Below, piece by piece: positions 55,115-63,337 of a stretch of DNA of 64,000 bases (its first letter is position 1; the number at the start of each line of letters is the position of its first letter). The stretch comes from Bacillus thuringiensis (GTDB lineage Bacteria; Bacillota; Bacilli; Bacillales; Bacillaceae_G): positions 4,648,501-4,712,500 of the forward strand of contig NZ_CP012099.1 of the NCBI RefSeq assembly GCF_001182785.1, in the 5' to 3' direction. The notes beneath the pieces were generated by a model. It was not told the DNA's origin and searched no databases. It worked only from the letters and a program-made list of their open reading frames with translations. Made by a program: the position numbers and the translations under genes.

Positions 55115-55608
55115 GGTGTCACCACAATTCGCTTATCATCATCGTCTTTTTCATAAATAACGCCCTCATGTTTATACTTCTTCAAAATGAAATGAGTAGT
55201 TGTAGAAACGACAGATTCAATTGTTGCTAATTTCTCAGAAACAAACATCGCTACTTCCCCCATCGTTTTCCCTTCTAATGTAATAGAAAGATCATATGTC
55301 CCTGACATTAAATAAACGGATTTCACTTCTGAATAACGATAAATTTGTTCAGCAACCGCATCAAACCCAACGCCATGCTTTGGCGTAACTTTCACATCGA
55401 TCATCGCCGTTAAACCTGTATGTTCTTTCACCTTCGTCCAATCAATATGTGTTACATAATCCACAATAATCTTTTCATTTTCTAACCTCGCAACCATCTT
55501 CTTTACTTCTTCTACCTCTATATTTAACAGCTTCGCTAATGTATCTACAGATAATCGACTACTCTTTTCAAGACAAGCTAATAATTCTAATTCTTTTTCT
55601 GTCACCAT
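55111..55608 (-). CDS. alaR: Lrp/AsnC-family transcriptional regulator
   Basis: 165 residues. N-terminal helix-turn-helix (about 5-55: LELLACLEKSSRLSVDTLAKLLNIEVEEVKKMVARLE) and a C-terminal RAM/ligand domain (about 70-150). I start at ATG 55608; an ATG three codons upstream sits directly on the GGAAGG site. Operon partner of alaT, so it likely senses alanine or another amino acid and regulates this operon. Confidence 0.88.
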   Translation of the reverse strand: MVTEKELELLACLEKSSRLSVDTLAKLLNIEVEEVKKMVARLENEKIIVDYVTHIDWTKVKEHTGLTAMIDVKVTPKHGVGFDAVAEQIYRYSEVKSVYLMSGTYDLSITLEGKTMGEVAMFVSEKLATIESVVSTTTHFILKKYKHEGVIYEKDDDDKRIVVTP

Positions 55609-55698
55609 ATAAATCATCCTTCCTTTTCGTTTGTGTCTAAATTATACAAATACCCTTTCCAGTTTGAAAAGAAGATTTTTCTATTGAATTATGTCAAA

Positions 55699-55869
55699 AT
55701 AAAGTGAAACTTTAATCAGCGAAATGCTTCACCCCGCTGATTATTAGTTGAACCAATCGGGCTTTTACGGACAGTTGCTCTCCCACCTAACCTCTTTGCT
55801 TGAGCTGCTTTTTGAGGTGGGAGACTTACTGTCCGTTAATGCGGGGTAAAGTGAAACTTTAATCAGCGG
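55699..55869 (+). repeat. bcr1-like element, copy B, followed by a second truncated left end
   Basis: Full element from ATAAA (55699-55703) to GCGGGGTAAA (55841-55850). The left hairpin is AATCAGCG / CGCTGATT, the middle arms CTCCCACCT / AGGTGGGAG and the long arms ACGGACAGT / ACTGTCCGT. Immediately after comes another GTAAAGTGAAACTTTAATCAG (55846-55869), the left end of a second copy that is then lost. It occupies the upstream region of the next gene. Confidence 0.8.
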
Positions 55870-55903
55870 AAAAATGCGTGATAAAGCGAAAGGGGATGGA
55901 ACC

Positions 55904-56866
55904 GTGAAACCAAAAGTTTATATTGCTGAACCAGTTCCAACATTTGTAGAAAACTATTTATCAGAACACTGTGATTATGAAAAATGGGATCAAAATGAGA
56001 AAGTACCTCGTGATGTTCTATTAGAGAAAATACAAGATAAAGATGGGTTATTAAATTTCGGATCTGCTATTAATGAAGAATTACTGACAGTGGCTCCTAA
56101 CTTAAAAGTAGTAAGCAACATTTCTGTCGGTTACGATAATTTTGATTTACAAGCGATGAAAAAGCGAAATGTTATCGGGACGAATACACCATACGTATTA
56201 GATGATACAGTAGCTGATCTCGTTTTCGCCCTTATGTTATCAGCTGGGCGCCGCGTTTGCGAACTTGATTCTTACGTGAAAAATGGTGAATGGAACGCTG
56301 AAATCGGAAAAGAACACTTCGGACTAGATGTACACCATAGCACAATTGGTATTATTGGTATGGGCCGAATTGGAGAAGCCGTTGCAAAACGAGCAAAATT
56401 CGGATTTGATATGAATGTTCTTTACTATAACCGCCGTCGTAAAGAAGAAGCTGAACAAAAATTCGATGCTACATATTGTGATTTACAGACGCTACTGAAG
56501 CAGTCTGACTTTATTGTTCTTCTTACTCCATTAACAGATGAAACATATCACCTTATCGGAGAAAAGGAATTTTCATTAATGAAAGAAACAGCAATCTTCA
56601 TTAATGCTTCTCGCGGCAAAACAGTAGATGAAGAAGCGTTAATCCATGCTTTAACAGAAAAGAAAATCTTTGCAGCAGGTATCGATACATTTACACAAGA
56701 GCCAATTCAAAAAGATAATTCACTCTTATCATTACAAAATGTTGTGACTTTACCACACATCGGATCTGCAACATTAAAAACTAGGCAGCAAATGGCTATG
56801 ACCGCCGCTGAAAATTTAGTTGCAGGATTACAAGGGAAAACACCGCCTAATATTGTTCGCAGGTAA
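55904..56866 (+). CDS. D-isomer-specific 2-hydroxyacid dehydrogenase (glyoxylate/hydroxypyruvate reductase type)
   Basis: 320 residues. NAD(P)-binding [17 protein letters not shown] (about 148); the catalytic Arg is in [14 protein letters not shown], the Glu in DTFTQEP and the His in LPHIGSAT. It may reduce glyoxylate, hydroxypyruvate or 2-ketogluconate. The frame is open from ATG 55874, but those codons are the edge of the repeat; GTG 55904 follows AAAGGGGATGG and gives [10 protein letters not shown], as in homologs. Confidence 0.9.
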   Translation: MKPKVYIAEPVPTFVENYLSEHCDYEKWDQNEKVPRDVLLEKIQDKDGLLNFGSAINEELLTVAPNLKVVSNISVGYDNFDLQAMKKRNVIGTNTPYVLDDTVADLVFALMLSAGRRVCELDSYVKNGEWNAEIGKEHFGLDVHHSTIGIIGMGRIGEAVAKRAKFGFDMNVLYYNRRRKEEAEQKFDATYCDLQTLLKQSDFIVLLTPLTDETYHLIGEKEFSLMKETAIFINASRGKTVDEEALIHALTEKKIFAAGIDTFTQEPIQKDNSLLSLQNVVTLPHIGSATLKTRQQMAMTAAENLVAGLQGKTPPNIVRR

Positions 56867-56879
56867 TACTGAATAAACG

Positions 56880-56914
56880 AAAGGCAAGATGACATCGTCA
56901 TCTTGCCTTTTTTT
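56880..56914 (+). terminator. Terminator of the hydroxyacid dehydrogenase gene
   Basis: AAAGGCAAGATGAC / GTCATCTTGCCTTT stem and T-run. Confidence 0.92.
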
Positions 56915-56975
56915 GTTAACATATTTTCTTCTTCCTTGGAGATGATATGAACAAAAATCAATGGAGTGACAAAAA

Positions 56976-57815
56976 ATGAATCACGAATATACTTGTCCTT
57001 ATTTCACTTTTTCCACTCGCGGCACTACTATTCATTACGAATTGTATGAACACGATAACAAAACAGAACGTCCTACTTTCGTACTCGTTCACGGCTTTTT
57101 ATCTTCCTCATTCAGTTACCGTCGTCTCATTCCCTTACTATCGAAAGCAGGAACAGTGATTGCTCTTGATTTACCACCGTTCGGAAAAAGTGATAAGTCT
57201 CATCTCTTTAAGTATTCTTATCACAATTTAGCAACGATTATTATTGATTTAATTGAACATTTATCTCTCTCAAACATTGTATTAGTTGGGCACTCTATGG
57301 GTGGGCAAATTTCCCTCTATGTAAACCGTATACGTCCTGAACTCATTTCAAAAACGATTTTACTATGCAGCTCTAGCTATTTAGCACGCGCAACCTTACC
57401 TTTACTATACTCTTCTTATTTACCGTTCTTTCATTTATACGTAAAGAACTGGATTATTAGACGCGGCATTGTTCATAACTTAATGAATGTCGTTCATGAT
57501 CACTCATTAATTGACGATGAAATGAAAAAAGGTTACTCCGCTCCTTTTTATGACGACCGTATATTTCCCGCTTTAACTCGCATGATACGAGACCGTGAAG
57601 GTGACTTATCTTCAACTGAATTACAAAAAATTGAAACACCTACACTACTCATTTGGGGTGAAAAAGACCGCGTCGTCCCTGTACATGTAGGTCATCGTCT
57701 ACACAAAGATTTACCGAATTCAAAATTTATTTCTTACGAAAATACAGGACATTTACTACCTGAAGAAAAGCCTGAACATGTTTATGAAGAAATTATCGCT
57801 TTTTCCGCGCAATAA
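56976..57815 (+). CDS. Alpha/beta hydrolase (YugF-like)
   Basis: 279 residues. Oxyanion HGFLSSSFSYRR, nucleophile Ser in VLVGHSMGGQISLY (about 108), Asp in LLIWGEKDRVVPVH and His in ENTGHLLPEEKP. Soluble, without signal peptide. Position next to the DUF1871 and patB genes matches yugF of B. subtilis. Substrate unknown. Its stop codon TAA forms part of the ATAAA border of the following repeat. Confidence 0.87.
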   Translation: MNHEYTCPYFTFSTRGTTIHYELYEHDNKTERPTFVLVHGFLSSSFSYRRLIPLLSKAGTVIALDLPPFGKSDKSHLFKYSYHNLATIIIDLIEHLSLSNIVLVGHSMGGQISLYVNRIRPELISKTILLCSSSYLARATLPLLYSSYLPFFHLYVKNWIIRRGIVHNLMNVVHDHSLIDDEMKKGYSAPFYDDRIFPALTRMIRDREGDLSSTELQKIETPTLLIWGEKDRVVPVHVGHRLHKDLPNSKFISYENTGHLLPEEKPEHVYEEIIAFSAQ

Positions 57816-57905
57816 AGTGAAACTTTAATCAGCCCCCACCTAACTTCTTTGCTTCCGCTGAATTTTGAGGTGGGGGGTCTTACTGCCCAGCAAATAGCGG
57901 GATAA
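57812..57905 (+). repeat. bcr1-like element, internally deleted copy C
   Basis: ATAAAGTGAAACTTTAATCAG runs directly into CCCCCACCT / AGGTGGGGG and ends CAAATAGCGGGATA. The left hairpin's second arm and the central CCAATCGGGCTTTTACGGG are missing. The right border is less clear than in copy A. Confidence 0.75.
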
Positions 57906-57913
57906 TATAAAAA

Positions 57914-57938
57914 AGGCTGTCGGAAATTCCGACAGCCT
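57914..57938 (-). terminator. Terminator of the DUF1871 gene
   Basis: AGGCTGTCGG AAATT CCGACAGCCT followed on the minus strand by a T-run; overlaps the stop codon by 2 bp. Confidence 0.88.
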
Positions 57939-58188
57939 ATAATGAACAGCTTCCGCCTTCTTTTATTACAAGTAATTCCACAGCTAATTTCTCACATTTT
58001 TCAAGCGCAGGTACTTCCTCAAAAGACATAAAGTATATATGTTGAATCTTCTTTGCGATGTATTTTGAATCGTCAAACACACTTATGACGTTCACAACAT
58101 CGCTCGCTTCTGTTTCATAAAACTCCGGTCCCATTTGAAACGGATCCCAATTCTTCACAACCTCTATCATCTTTTCATATGTACCCAT
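57937..58188 (-). CDS. DUF1871-family protein (YugE-like)
   Basis: 83 residues, helical and acidic (WDPFQMGPEFYETEASDVV), with two Cys near the C-terminus. The WDPF motif near the start matches YugE/DUF1871. Soluble; function unknown. It is transcribed away from patB. A GGCGGGAAG site precedes ATG 58188. Confidence 0.78.
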   Translation of the reverse strand: MGTYEKMIEVVKNWDPFQMGPEFYETEASDVVNVISVFDDSKYIAKKIQHIYFMSFEEVPALEKCEKLAVELLVIKEGGSCSL

Positions 58189-58305
58189 TCGCTTCCCGCC
58201 TTTTCACTTTTTAATACTTTTCTTTATCCTATCACATCAGCTATTCTATAAGAAGAGAGAGAACTTTCATAACTTAACGGTTTTACAGAATAAGGGGGCA
58301 AACGT

Positions 58306-59457
58306 ATGCAACTATTTCATAAAACAGTAAATCGGCGTGGAACACATAGCACAAAATGGGATACTTATAAAAACGAAGAACTTCTCCACGCTTGGATTGC
58401 TGATATGGATTTTGAAGTACCAACACAAATTCAAACTGCTTTAAAGAAACGTATTGAGCATCCTATTTTCGGCTATACACTTCCTCCCGAAAATATTGGA
58501 GATATTATTTGTAACTGGACAAAAAAACAATATAACTGGGACATTCAAAAAGAATGGATCGTTTTTAGTGCGGGGATCGTTCCAGCTCTTAGTACGAGCA
58601 TACAGGCTTTCACAAAAGAAAACGAATCCGTTCTCGTACAACCACCTATTTATCCTCCATTTTTCGAAATGGTCACAACAAACAACAGGCAGTTATGCGT
58701 GAGTCCATTACAGAAACAAAATGATACATATGTGATAGACTTCGAGCATTTAGAAAAGCAGTTTCAGCAAGGCGTCAAACTCATGCTTCTTTGTAGCCCT
58801 CATAATCCAATCGGACGCGTTTGGACGAAAGAGGAACTTGCGCAGCTCGGATCGTTATGTACTAAATATGACGTTATCGTTGTCGCGGATGAAATTCATT
58901 CCGATATCATTTATGCAGACCATACACATACGCCGTTCGCTTCCTTATCTGAAGAATTAGCAGAGCGCACTATCACTTGTATGGCTCCAAGTAAAACATT
59001 TAATATCGCTGGATTACAAGCGTCGATTATTATCATTCCAAACGAAAAACTCCGTCACGCCTTTACAGCTATCCAATATAGACAAGGCTTCCACGGGTTA
59101 AATATCTTCGCCTACACAGCGATGCAAAGTGCCTATACAGAATGTAATGGTTGGCTAAAAGAAATTCGATTATATATAGAAGATAATGCTCAATTTGCTT
59201 GTGAATATATTAAAACTCACATACCTGCTCTTTCCGTAACGAAGCCAGAAGGTAGCTTTTTATTATGGATTGATTGTTCTCGTCTAAATCTTTCTCAAAG
59301 CGAGCGTACCGCACTACTTGAGGAAAAAGGAAAAATCATCGTTGAACCTGGTGAGAAATACGGGTTAGGTGGCGAAGAACATATTCGAATTAACATCGGC
59401 TGTCCACGATCTATTTTAGAAGAAATTTTGAACAGACTGCGTCATACGTTTTCATAA
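58306..59457 (+). CDS. patB: MalY/PatB-family PLP-dependent C-S lyase / aminotransferase
   Basis: 383 residues. WIADMDFEVP near the N-terminus is the MalY/PatB signature; SPHNPIGRVW, VVADEIHSDIIY, the PLP lysine in APSKTFNIAGLQAS (about 231) and the C-terminal Arg region HIRINIGCPR follow. It cleaves cystathionine or cysteine conjugates, releasing a thiol and pyruvate. AAGGGGGC precedes the ATG. The place next to the yugE homolog and near kapB/kapD matches B. subtilis patB. Confidence 0.92.
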   Translation: MQLFHKTVNRRGTHSTKWDTYKNEELLHAWIADMDFEVPTQIQTALKKRIEHPIFGYTLPPENIGDIICNWTKKQYNWDIQKEWIVFSAGIVPALSTSIQAFTKENESVLVQPPIYPPFFEMVTTNNRQLCVSPLQKQNDTYVIDFEHLEKQFQQGVKLMLLCSPHNPIGRVWTKEELAQLGSLCTKYDVIVVADEIHSDIIYADHTHTPFASLSEELAERTITCMAPSKTFNIAGLQASIIIIPNEKLRHAFTAIQYRQGFHGLNIFAYTAMQSAYTECNGWLKEIRLYIEDNAQFACEYIKTHIPALSVTKPEGSFLLWIDCSRLNLSQSERTALLEEKGKIIVEPGEKYGLGGEEHIRINIGCPRSILEEILNRLRHTFS

Positions 59458-59481
59458 TAATAGAGGAGTCTGTCATATTTT

Positions 59482-59608
59482 GTCGGTAAGTCGATATATT
59501 TCAATAATCGCTGATATATTTCAAGTTACGGTCGATATATTCTAATAATCGCCGATATAATTTGAGTTACAGTCGATATATTCCAATAATCGCTGATATA
59601 TTTTCACT
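59482..59608 (+). repeat. Tandem 41-bp repeat, three units
   Basis: Starts GTCGGTAAGTCGATATATT, followed by units that alternate TCGATATATT-CAATAATCGC and TGATATATTTCAAGTTACGG. Lies between the convergent patB and sodC-like genes. Best-preserved copy of the family. Confidence 0.8.
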
Positions 59609-59619
59609 TATACTACACA

Positions 59620-59646
59620 AAAAAAGCTACCAGCACGGTAGCTTTT
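59620..59646 (-). terminator. Terminator of the sodC-like gene
   Basis: AAAAGCTACC / GGTAGCTTTT stem at the stop codon with a T-run on the minus strand. Confidence 0.85.
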
Positions 59647-60184
59647 ACTTTTTCTTCATATCCGCTGCTTTTTTTACAACTACACCACAAGCAATTCGAT
59701 CGCCTGATTTACCTGTCGGTTGTGTCATACCATCATCAGGGTTTTCTGTAATAATAATAGACGCTCCATCTTTTCTATGAATCGTCGTTTTTCCTTCTTC
59801 AAGTGTGATGTGAGGTGCATCGATTTCCGCTTTAATCTTTCCAGAACCATCTGCAACTACGTTCGGTAAATCACCGTTTTCTGCACCCTTCGGATTAAGA
59901 AGACCATGTTTTTTATCATCAGGATTAAAATGATTCCCGGATGATTCAAAACGAGGTGCCTTACACTCTCCGATTTCATGTACATGTAGTCCGTGTGGTC
60001 CTGGCGTGAAACCTTCTCCTTTAATCGTAATTTTCACGCCACTTGTTTGCTGCACTACTTTCGCAGTCCCTACTTCATCTCCTGAAGCATTATGTAATTT
60101 CACTTCAATTTCTTTCGGCTTTCCTTGGTCACAACCTGCCATCAGAAATAATAAACAACAACTGAAAAAAAGCCGTTTCTTCAT
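59645..60184 (-). CDS. SodC-like (Cu/Zn superoxide dismutase family) lipoprotein with altered metal site
   Basis: 179 residues. A lipoprotein signal with lipobox LMAGC (Cys18), then the SodC beta-barrel. Cu-site His67 and His69 (HGLHVH), bridging His85 (GNHFNP), Zn-site His93 (KKHG) and Asp105 are present, with Cys74-Cys166 as the usual disulfide. But the third Zn His is Glu102 (AENGDLP) and the fourth Cu His is Thr146 (IIITENPDD). Catalysis is therefore doubtful, as for the B. subtilis homolog YojM, which also lacks copper ligands (from memory). ATG 60184 follows GGAGGG; a longer upstream frame lacks a signal start. Confidence 0.88.
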   Translation of the reverse strand: MKKRLFFSCCLLFLMAGCDQGKPKEIEVKLHNASGDEVGTAKVVQQTSGVKITIKGEGFTPGPHGLHVHEIGECKAPRFESSGNHFNPDDKKHGLLNPKGAENGDLPNVVADGSGKIKAEIDAPHITLEEGKTTIHRKDGASIIITENPDDGMTQPTGKSGDRIACGVVVKKAADMKKK

Positions 60185-60252
60185 TCCATTCCCTCCAAAA
60201 TATATTCTGCCCTTAGATTGTCCGAGCATAGAGGGAAACATACAAAAATGAG

Positions 60253-60429
60253 TTACTGTTTCTTTTCCGCTAAAAGTTTTTCTTCAACTTTCTGTAATCG
60301 CTCCGCTTCGCGTTTTGATACACGAATGAACATACGCCACGTAGCAACGGCACCAATGATAAATAGCACGCAAACAATCCCTGGAATAATATATTCTGTT
60401 TTATCTTCCGGAAAATATAAAGGCATCAT
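60253..60429 (-). CDS. Small single-pass membrane protein (58 aa)
   Basis: MMPLYFPEDKTEYIIPG, one hydrophobic helix (about 13-33), then a basic/acidic cytosolic coil (RVSKREAERLQKVEEKLLAEKKQ). AAGGAG lies 8 bp before ATG 60429; an in-frame GTG three codons upstream is too close to it. No known family recognised. Confidence 0.72.
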   Translation of the reverse strand: MMPLYFPEDKTEYIIPGIVCVLFIIGAVATWRMFIRVSKREAERLQKVEEKLLAEKKQ

Positions 60430-60594
60430 ATAGAACACTCCTTATTATAGGATTTATAAAACATCAGAATTTTCTGTTATATCACTTTAAATTATAGTGG
60501 AACCTATCCATATTCTCAAGGGGGCGTTCCGAAAGCGAATGATTTCTTTGACTCCTTCTCCTACTTTCCTTACTATAAACTTGAGGTGAAAAAT

Positions 60595-60978
60595 ATGAGA
60601 GAAACATTTGAAATTGGTGAAATCGTTACTGGTATTTATAAAACAGGAAAATACATCGGCGAAATTACAAATCGCCGTCCTGGTAGTTATGTCGTAAAAG
60701 TATTAGCTGTTTTAAAACATCCGGTGCAAGGTGACTTACATAACGTAAAACAAGCTGACGTACCATTTTTCCATGAAAGACGTGCTTTAGCTTTTCGTGA
60801 GCAAACGAACATTCCAGAGCAAATGGTAAAGAAATATGAAGGAGAAATTCCGGATTATACCGAGTCACTAAAATTAGCATTAGAAACTCAAATGAATTCA
60901 TTTTCTGAAGATGATTCACCTTTTGCAGAGCGTAGTCTAAAAACATTAGAACGGTTAAAGAAAGACTACAAACTGTAA
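60595..60978 (+). CDS. kapB: Kinase-associated protein B (KapB)
   Basis: 127 residues. A beta-barrel-like N-terminal half (GEIVTGIYKTGKYIGEITNRRPGSYVVKVLAVLKHP) and a helical C-terminal half. In B. subtilis KapB is needed for the KinB branch of the sporulation phosphorelay and is called a lipoprotein. This sequence, however, has no signal peptide or lipobox from ATG 60595 (GAGGTG upstream). It converges with kapD. Confidence 0.87.
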   Translation: MRETFEIGEIVTGIYKTGKYIGEITNRRPGSYVVKVLAVLKHPVQGDLHNVKQADVPFFHERRALAFREQTNIPEQMVKKYEGEIPDYTESLKLALETQMNSFSEDDSPFAERSLKTLERLKKDYKL

Positions 60979-60983
60979 AAAAC

Positions 60984-61020
60984 AAAACGACCAAATTACA
61001 TAATGTGCAATTTGGTCGTT
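60984..61020. terminator. Bidirectional terminator kapB / kapD
   Basis: AACGACCAAATT / AATTTGGTCGTT stem between the two convergent stop codons. Confidence 0.82.
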
Positions 61021-61642
61021 ACTGTGTGCTCACTTTCTTTAACACTTTTGAAAAATCAACGAGTTCTCCTAATGTTGGAGGTGCTGGTTTTACTAAATAC
61101 TCTTTATCTTTTTCTACTAGTTTAAAAATATTGTACGTCGTCATCGCATCATCAAGCGCACAATGATGCTTCCCTGTCCCTACTTTTCCGTACGCCTCAA
61201 TTGCTTTCCATAATCCTGTTTGATTTCTTTCTCCAAAAAACTTTTTATACTCAAGCGATAAATCACGACACTGTCCGAAGAATGGAAAAGCTATCCCTGC
61301 CATTTCACAATTATGCTTCAGCACTTTCATATCCATATTTCCCCACGTTACAATTGTCGGTTTACATTTCGTTTCGTATTCTGCAAGCTTCTTAACGAGT
61401 TCAGGAAATGAAATCCCTTTATCCACGACTTCTTGTTTTATTCCTAAAAACTTCTTACATCGATCCGTTAAAGAGGGAAATGTTTTCGGCCTGACATGTG
61501 ATGAATACGTATCTTCCACCTTACAGCCAGCAACTGAAACGAGTCCTACCTCAATAATTTCCGGAAAAAATCCTTTCGGTTTCTTTCTATGCTGGGGCAT
61601 CGTAAACTCAAAGTCTAAAAATAAAAATCGTTGTTCATCCAT
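61019..61642 (-). CDS. kapD: DEDDh 3'-5' exonuclease KapD
   Basis: 207 residues. Exonuclease motif I FLFLDFEFTMP (Asp and Glu), motif II around TWGNMDMKVLKHN (Asp) and motif III HHCALDDAMTTYNIF (His and Asp) are all intact, so it should be an active RNase T/DnaQ-like nuclease. In B. subtilis it is described as an inhibitor of the KinA pathway to sporulation. AAGGAAGGGAT precedes ATG 61642. Confidence 0.92.
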   Translation of the reverse strand: MDEQRFLFLDFEFTMPQHRKKPKGFFPEIIEVGLVSVAGCKVEDTYSSHVRPKTFPSLTDRCKKFLGIKQEVVDKGISFPELVKKLAEYETKCKPTIVTWGNMDMKVLKHNCEMAGIAFPFFGQCRDLSLEYKKFFGERNQTGLWKAIEAYGKVGTGKHHCALDDAMTTYNIFKLVEKDKEYLVKPAPPTLGELVDFSKVLKKVSTQ

Positions 61643-61931
61643 ACGATCCCTTCCTTATCATTTTTGTCATTCCTTTCTATTTGACACTCCTACACGAACA
61701 AGCTCGAATGCTAATTCCATTTTAAATATTCAGATTGGATGTATCTTATATATATGTCAAATGCCCACAAATATTTTAAAAAATAAGAAAAAATGACCTA
61801 TGCAGAAAATATGACAAAATCCCTCCTTTCATTTACATCCGCAGTTTTTCTACTTTATAATGACGTTATGTGTGTTTCATCTAGTTAATATTTGACACAC
61901 TAAGAAAAACGAATGAAAGGAGATGAGATTT

Positions 61932-63257
61932 TTGCACGAAACAACGCAAGAACTCGCTAACTGGCAGTATTATTTTGCTATCGCAGTCTTTTTAATTACA
62001 TATGCCATTATTATTTCTGAAAAAATTAATCGCGCTGTCATCGCACTTCTTGGTGCAGCATTCATGGTAATTGTGGGGGTCGTCGATTTACATAACGCCT
62101 TTACGAAACATATTGAATGGGGAACGATTACGCTACTCATCGGTATGATGATTTTGGTGAACATTACGAGTAAATCAGGTGTTTTCCAATACGTTGCCAT
62201 TAAAGCAGCAAAAGGGGCACAAGGAAATCCAATTAAAATTTTAATTTCCCTTTCCCTACTTACCGCGCTTGGCTCCGCATTTTTAGATAACGTTACAACT
62301 GTACTTCTTGTTGTTCCAGTTACTTTATCTATTACGCGCATACTGCAAGTAAATCCTGTTCCATATTTACTTTCTGAAATTATTTTTTCAAACATTGGGG
62401 GAACAGCAACATTAATTGGTGATCCACCTAACATTATGATTGGTTCTGCCAATAAGCATTTAGACTTCAATGCTTTCTTATTGAATCTAGCACCAATCGT
62501 AATTATTATTATTGGAGTTACAGCAACAATACTTTACTTCATGTACCGTAAACAATTAATTGCCGATCCTGTACAAGTTAAAAAATTAATGAGCTTAGAT
62601 GAAAAACAATACATTAAAGATCCAGTATTAATGAAAAAATCTTTAACAGTGCTTGGACTTACGATTGTAGGTTTCATGACTCATTCTATTTTCCATATTG
62701 ATGCGGCTATCATTGCCTTAACTGGTGCTACTGTACTTATGTTAATTGGTGTGAAAGAGCATGAAATTGAAGAAGTATTTGCAAGCGTAGAGTGGGTAAC
62801 AATTTTCTTCTTCGCAGGGCTATTCGTACTTGTTGGAGGACTTATCGATATTGGTCTTATCAAAATGTTAGCTCAAAAAGTAATTGGTATAACAGGCGGA
62901 GATATTTCTTACGCATCCATCCTTATTTTATGGGTATCTGGTATCGCCTCTGCAACAATTGATAACATCCCATTCGTCGCAACAATGATTCCACTTATTA
63001 ACGATATGGCAGTTGGGCTAGGCTTATCACCATCTGATGCACAAATCGATGTATTATGGTGGGCATTAGCACTAGGTGCTTGTCTCGGCGGAAACGGAAC
63101 ATTAATCGGAGCTTCTGCTAACGTAATCGTTGCAGGTATCGCGAGCCGCGAAGGACATAAATTTAGTTACATGGAATTCCTAAAAGTCGGTTTCCCAATT
63201 ATGATCGTTTCATTAATCATTTCTCACATTTATATTTACTTACGCTACCTTATGTAA
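61932..63257 (+). CDS. ArsB/NhaD-family ion transporter
   Basis: 441 residues and about 11-12 hydrophobic segments in two inverted halves. Family motifs SAFLDNVTTVLLVVPVT and GGTATLIGDPPNIMIG in the first half are echoed by SATIDNIPFVATMIPL and GGNGTLIGASANVIVAG in the second. The ion may be Na+/H+, an anion or a dicarboxylate; the sequence does not decide. TTG 61932 is best placed after AAAGGAG; ATG 61923 is only 1-2 bases from it. Terminator follows. Confidence 0.88.
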   Translation: MHETTQELANWQYYFAIAVFLITYAIIISEKINRAVIALLGAAFMVIVGVVDLHNAFTKHIEWGTITLLIGMMILVNITSKSGVFQYVAIKAAKGAQGNPIKILISLSLLTALGSAFLDNVTTVLLVVPVTLSITRILQVNPVPYLLSEIIFSNIGGTATLIGDPPNIMIGSANKHLDFNAFLLNLAPIVIIIIGVTATILYFMYRKQLIADPVQVKKLMSLDEKQYIKDPVLMKKSLTVLGLTIVGFMTHSIFHIDAAIIALTGATVLMLIGVKEHEIEEVFASVEWVTIFFFAGLFVLVGGLIDIGLIKMLAQKVIGITGGDISYASILILWVSGIASATIDNIPFVATMIPLINDMAVGLGLSPSDAQIDVLWWALALGACLGGNGTLIGASANVIVAGIASREGHKFSYMEFLKVGFPIMIVSLIISHIYIYLRYLM

Positions 63258-63259
63258 TA

Positions 63260-63293
63260 GAAAAAGCGCTCTGATAATCAGGGCGCTTTTTTT
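63260..63293 (+). terminator. Terminator of the ArsB/NhaD-type gene
   Basis: AAAAAGCGC / GCGCTTTTTTT stem just after the stop codon. Confidence 0.88.
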
Positions 63294-63296
63294 ACT

Positions 63297-63325
63297 TATA
63301 TCTAAAATATATCGACTTATCAACA
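63297..63325 (-). repeat. Single remnant of the 41-bp repeat family
   Basis: The minus strand reads TTGATAAGTCGATATATTTT, matching the left anchor of the family. Only one unit; between convergent genes. Confidence 0.5.
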
Positions 63326-63337
63326 AAAACGAAAAAT

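Noticed and set aside
55874..55903. ATG 55874 as start of the hydroxyacid dehydrogenase
   Set aside because: It falls at the edge of the repeat without a ribosome site, and homologs start at the GTG 30 bp later.
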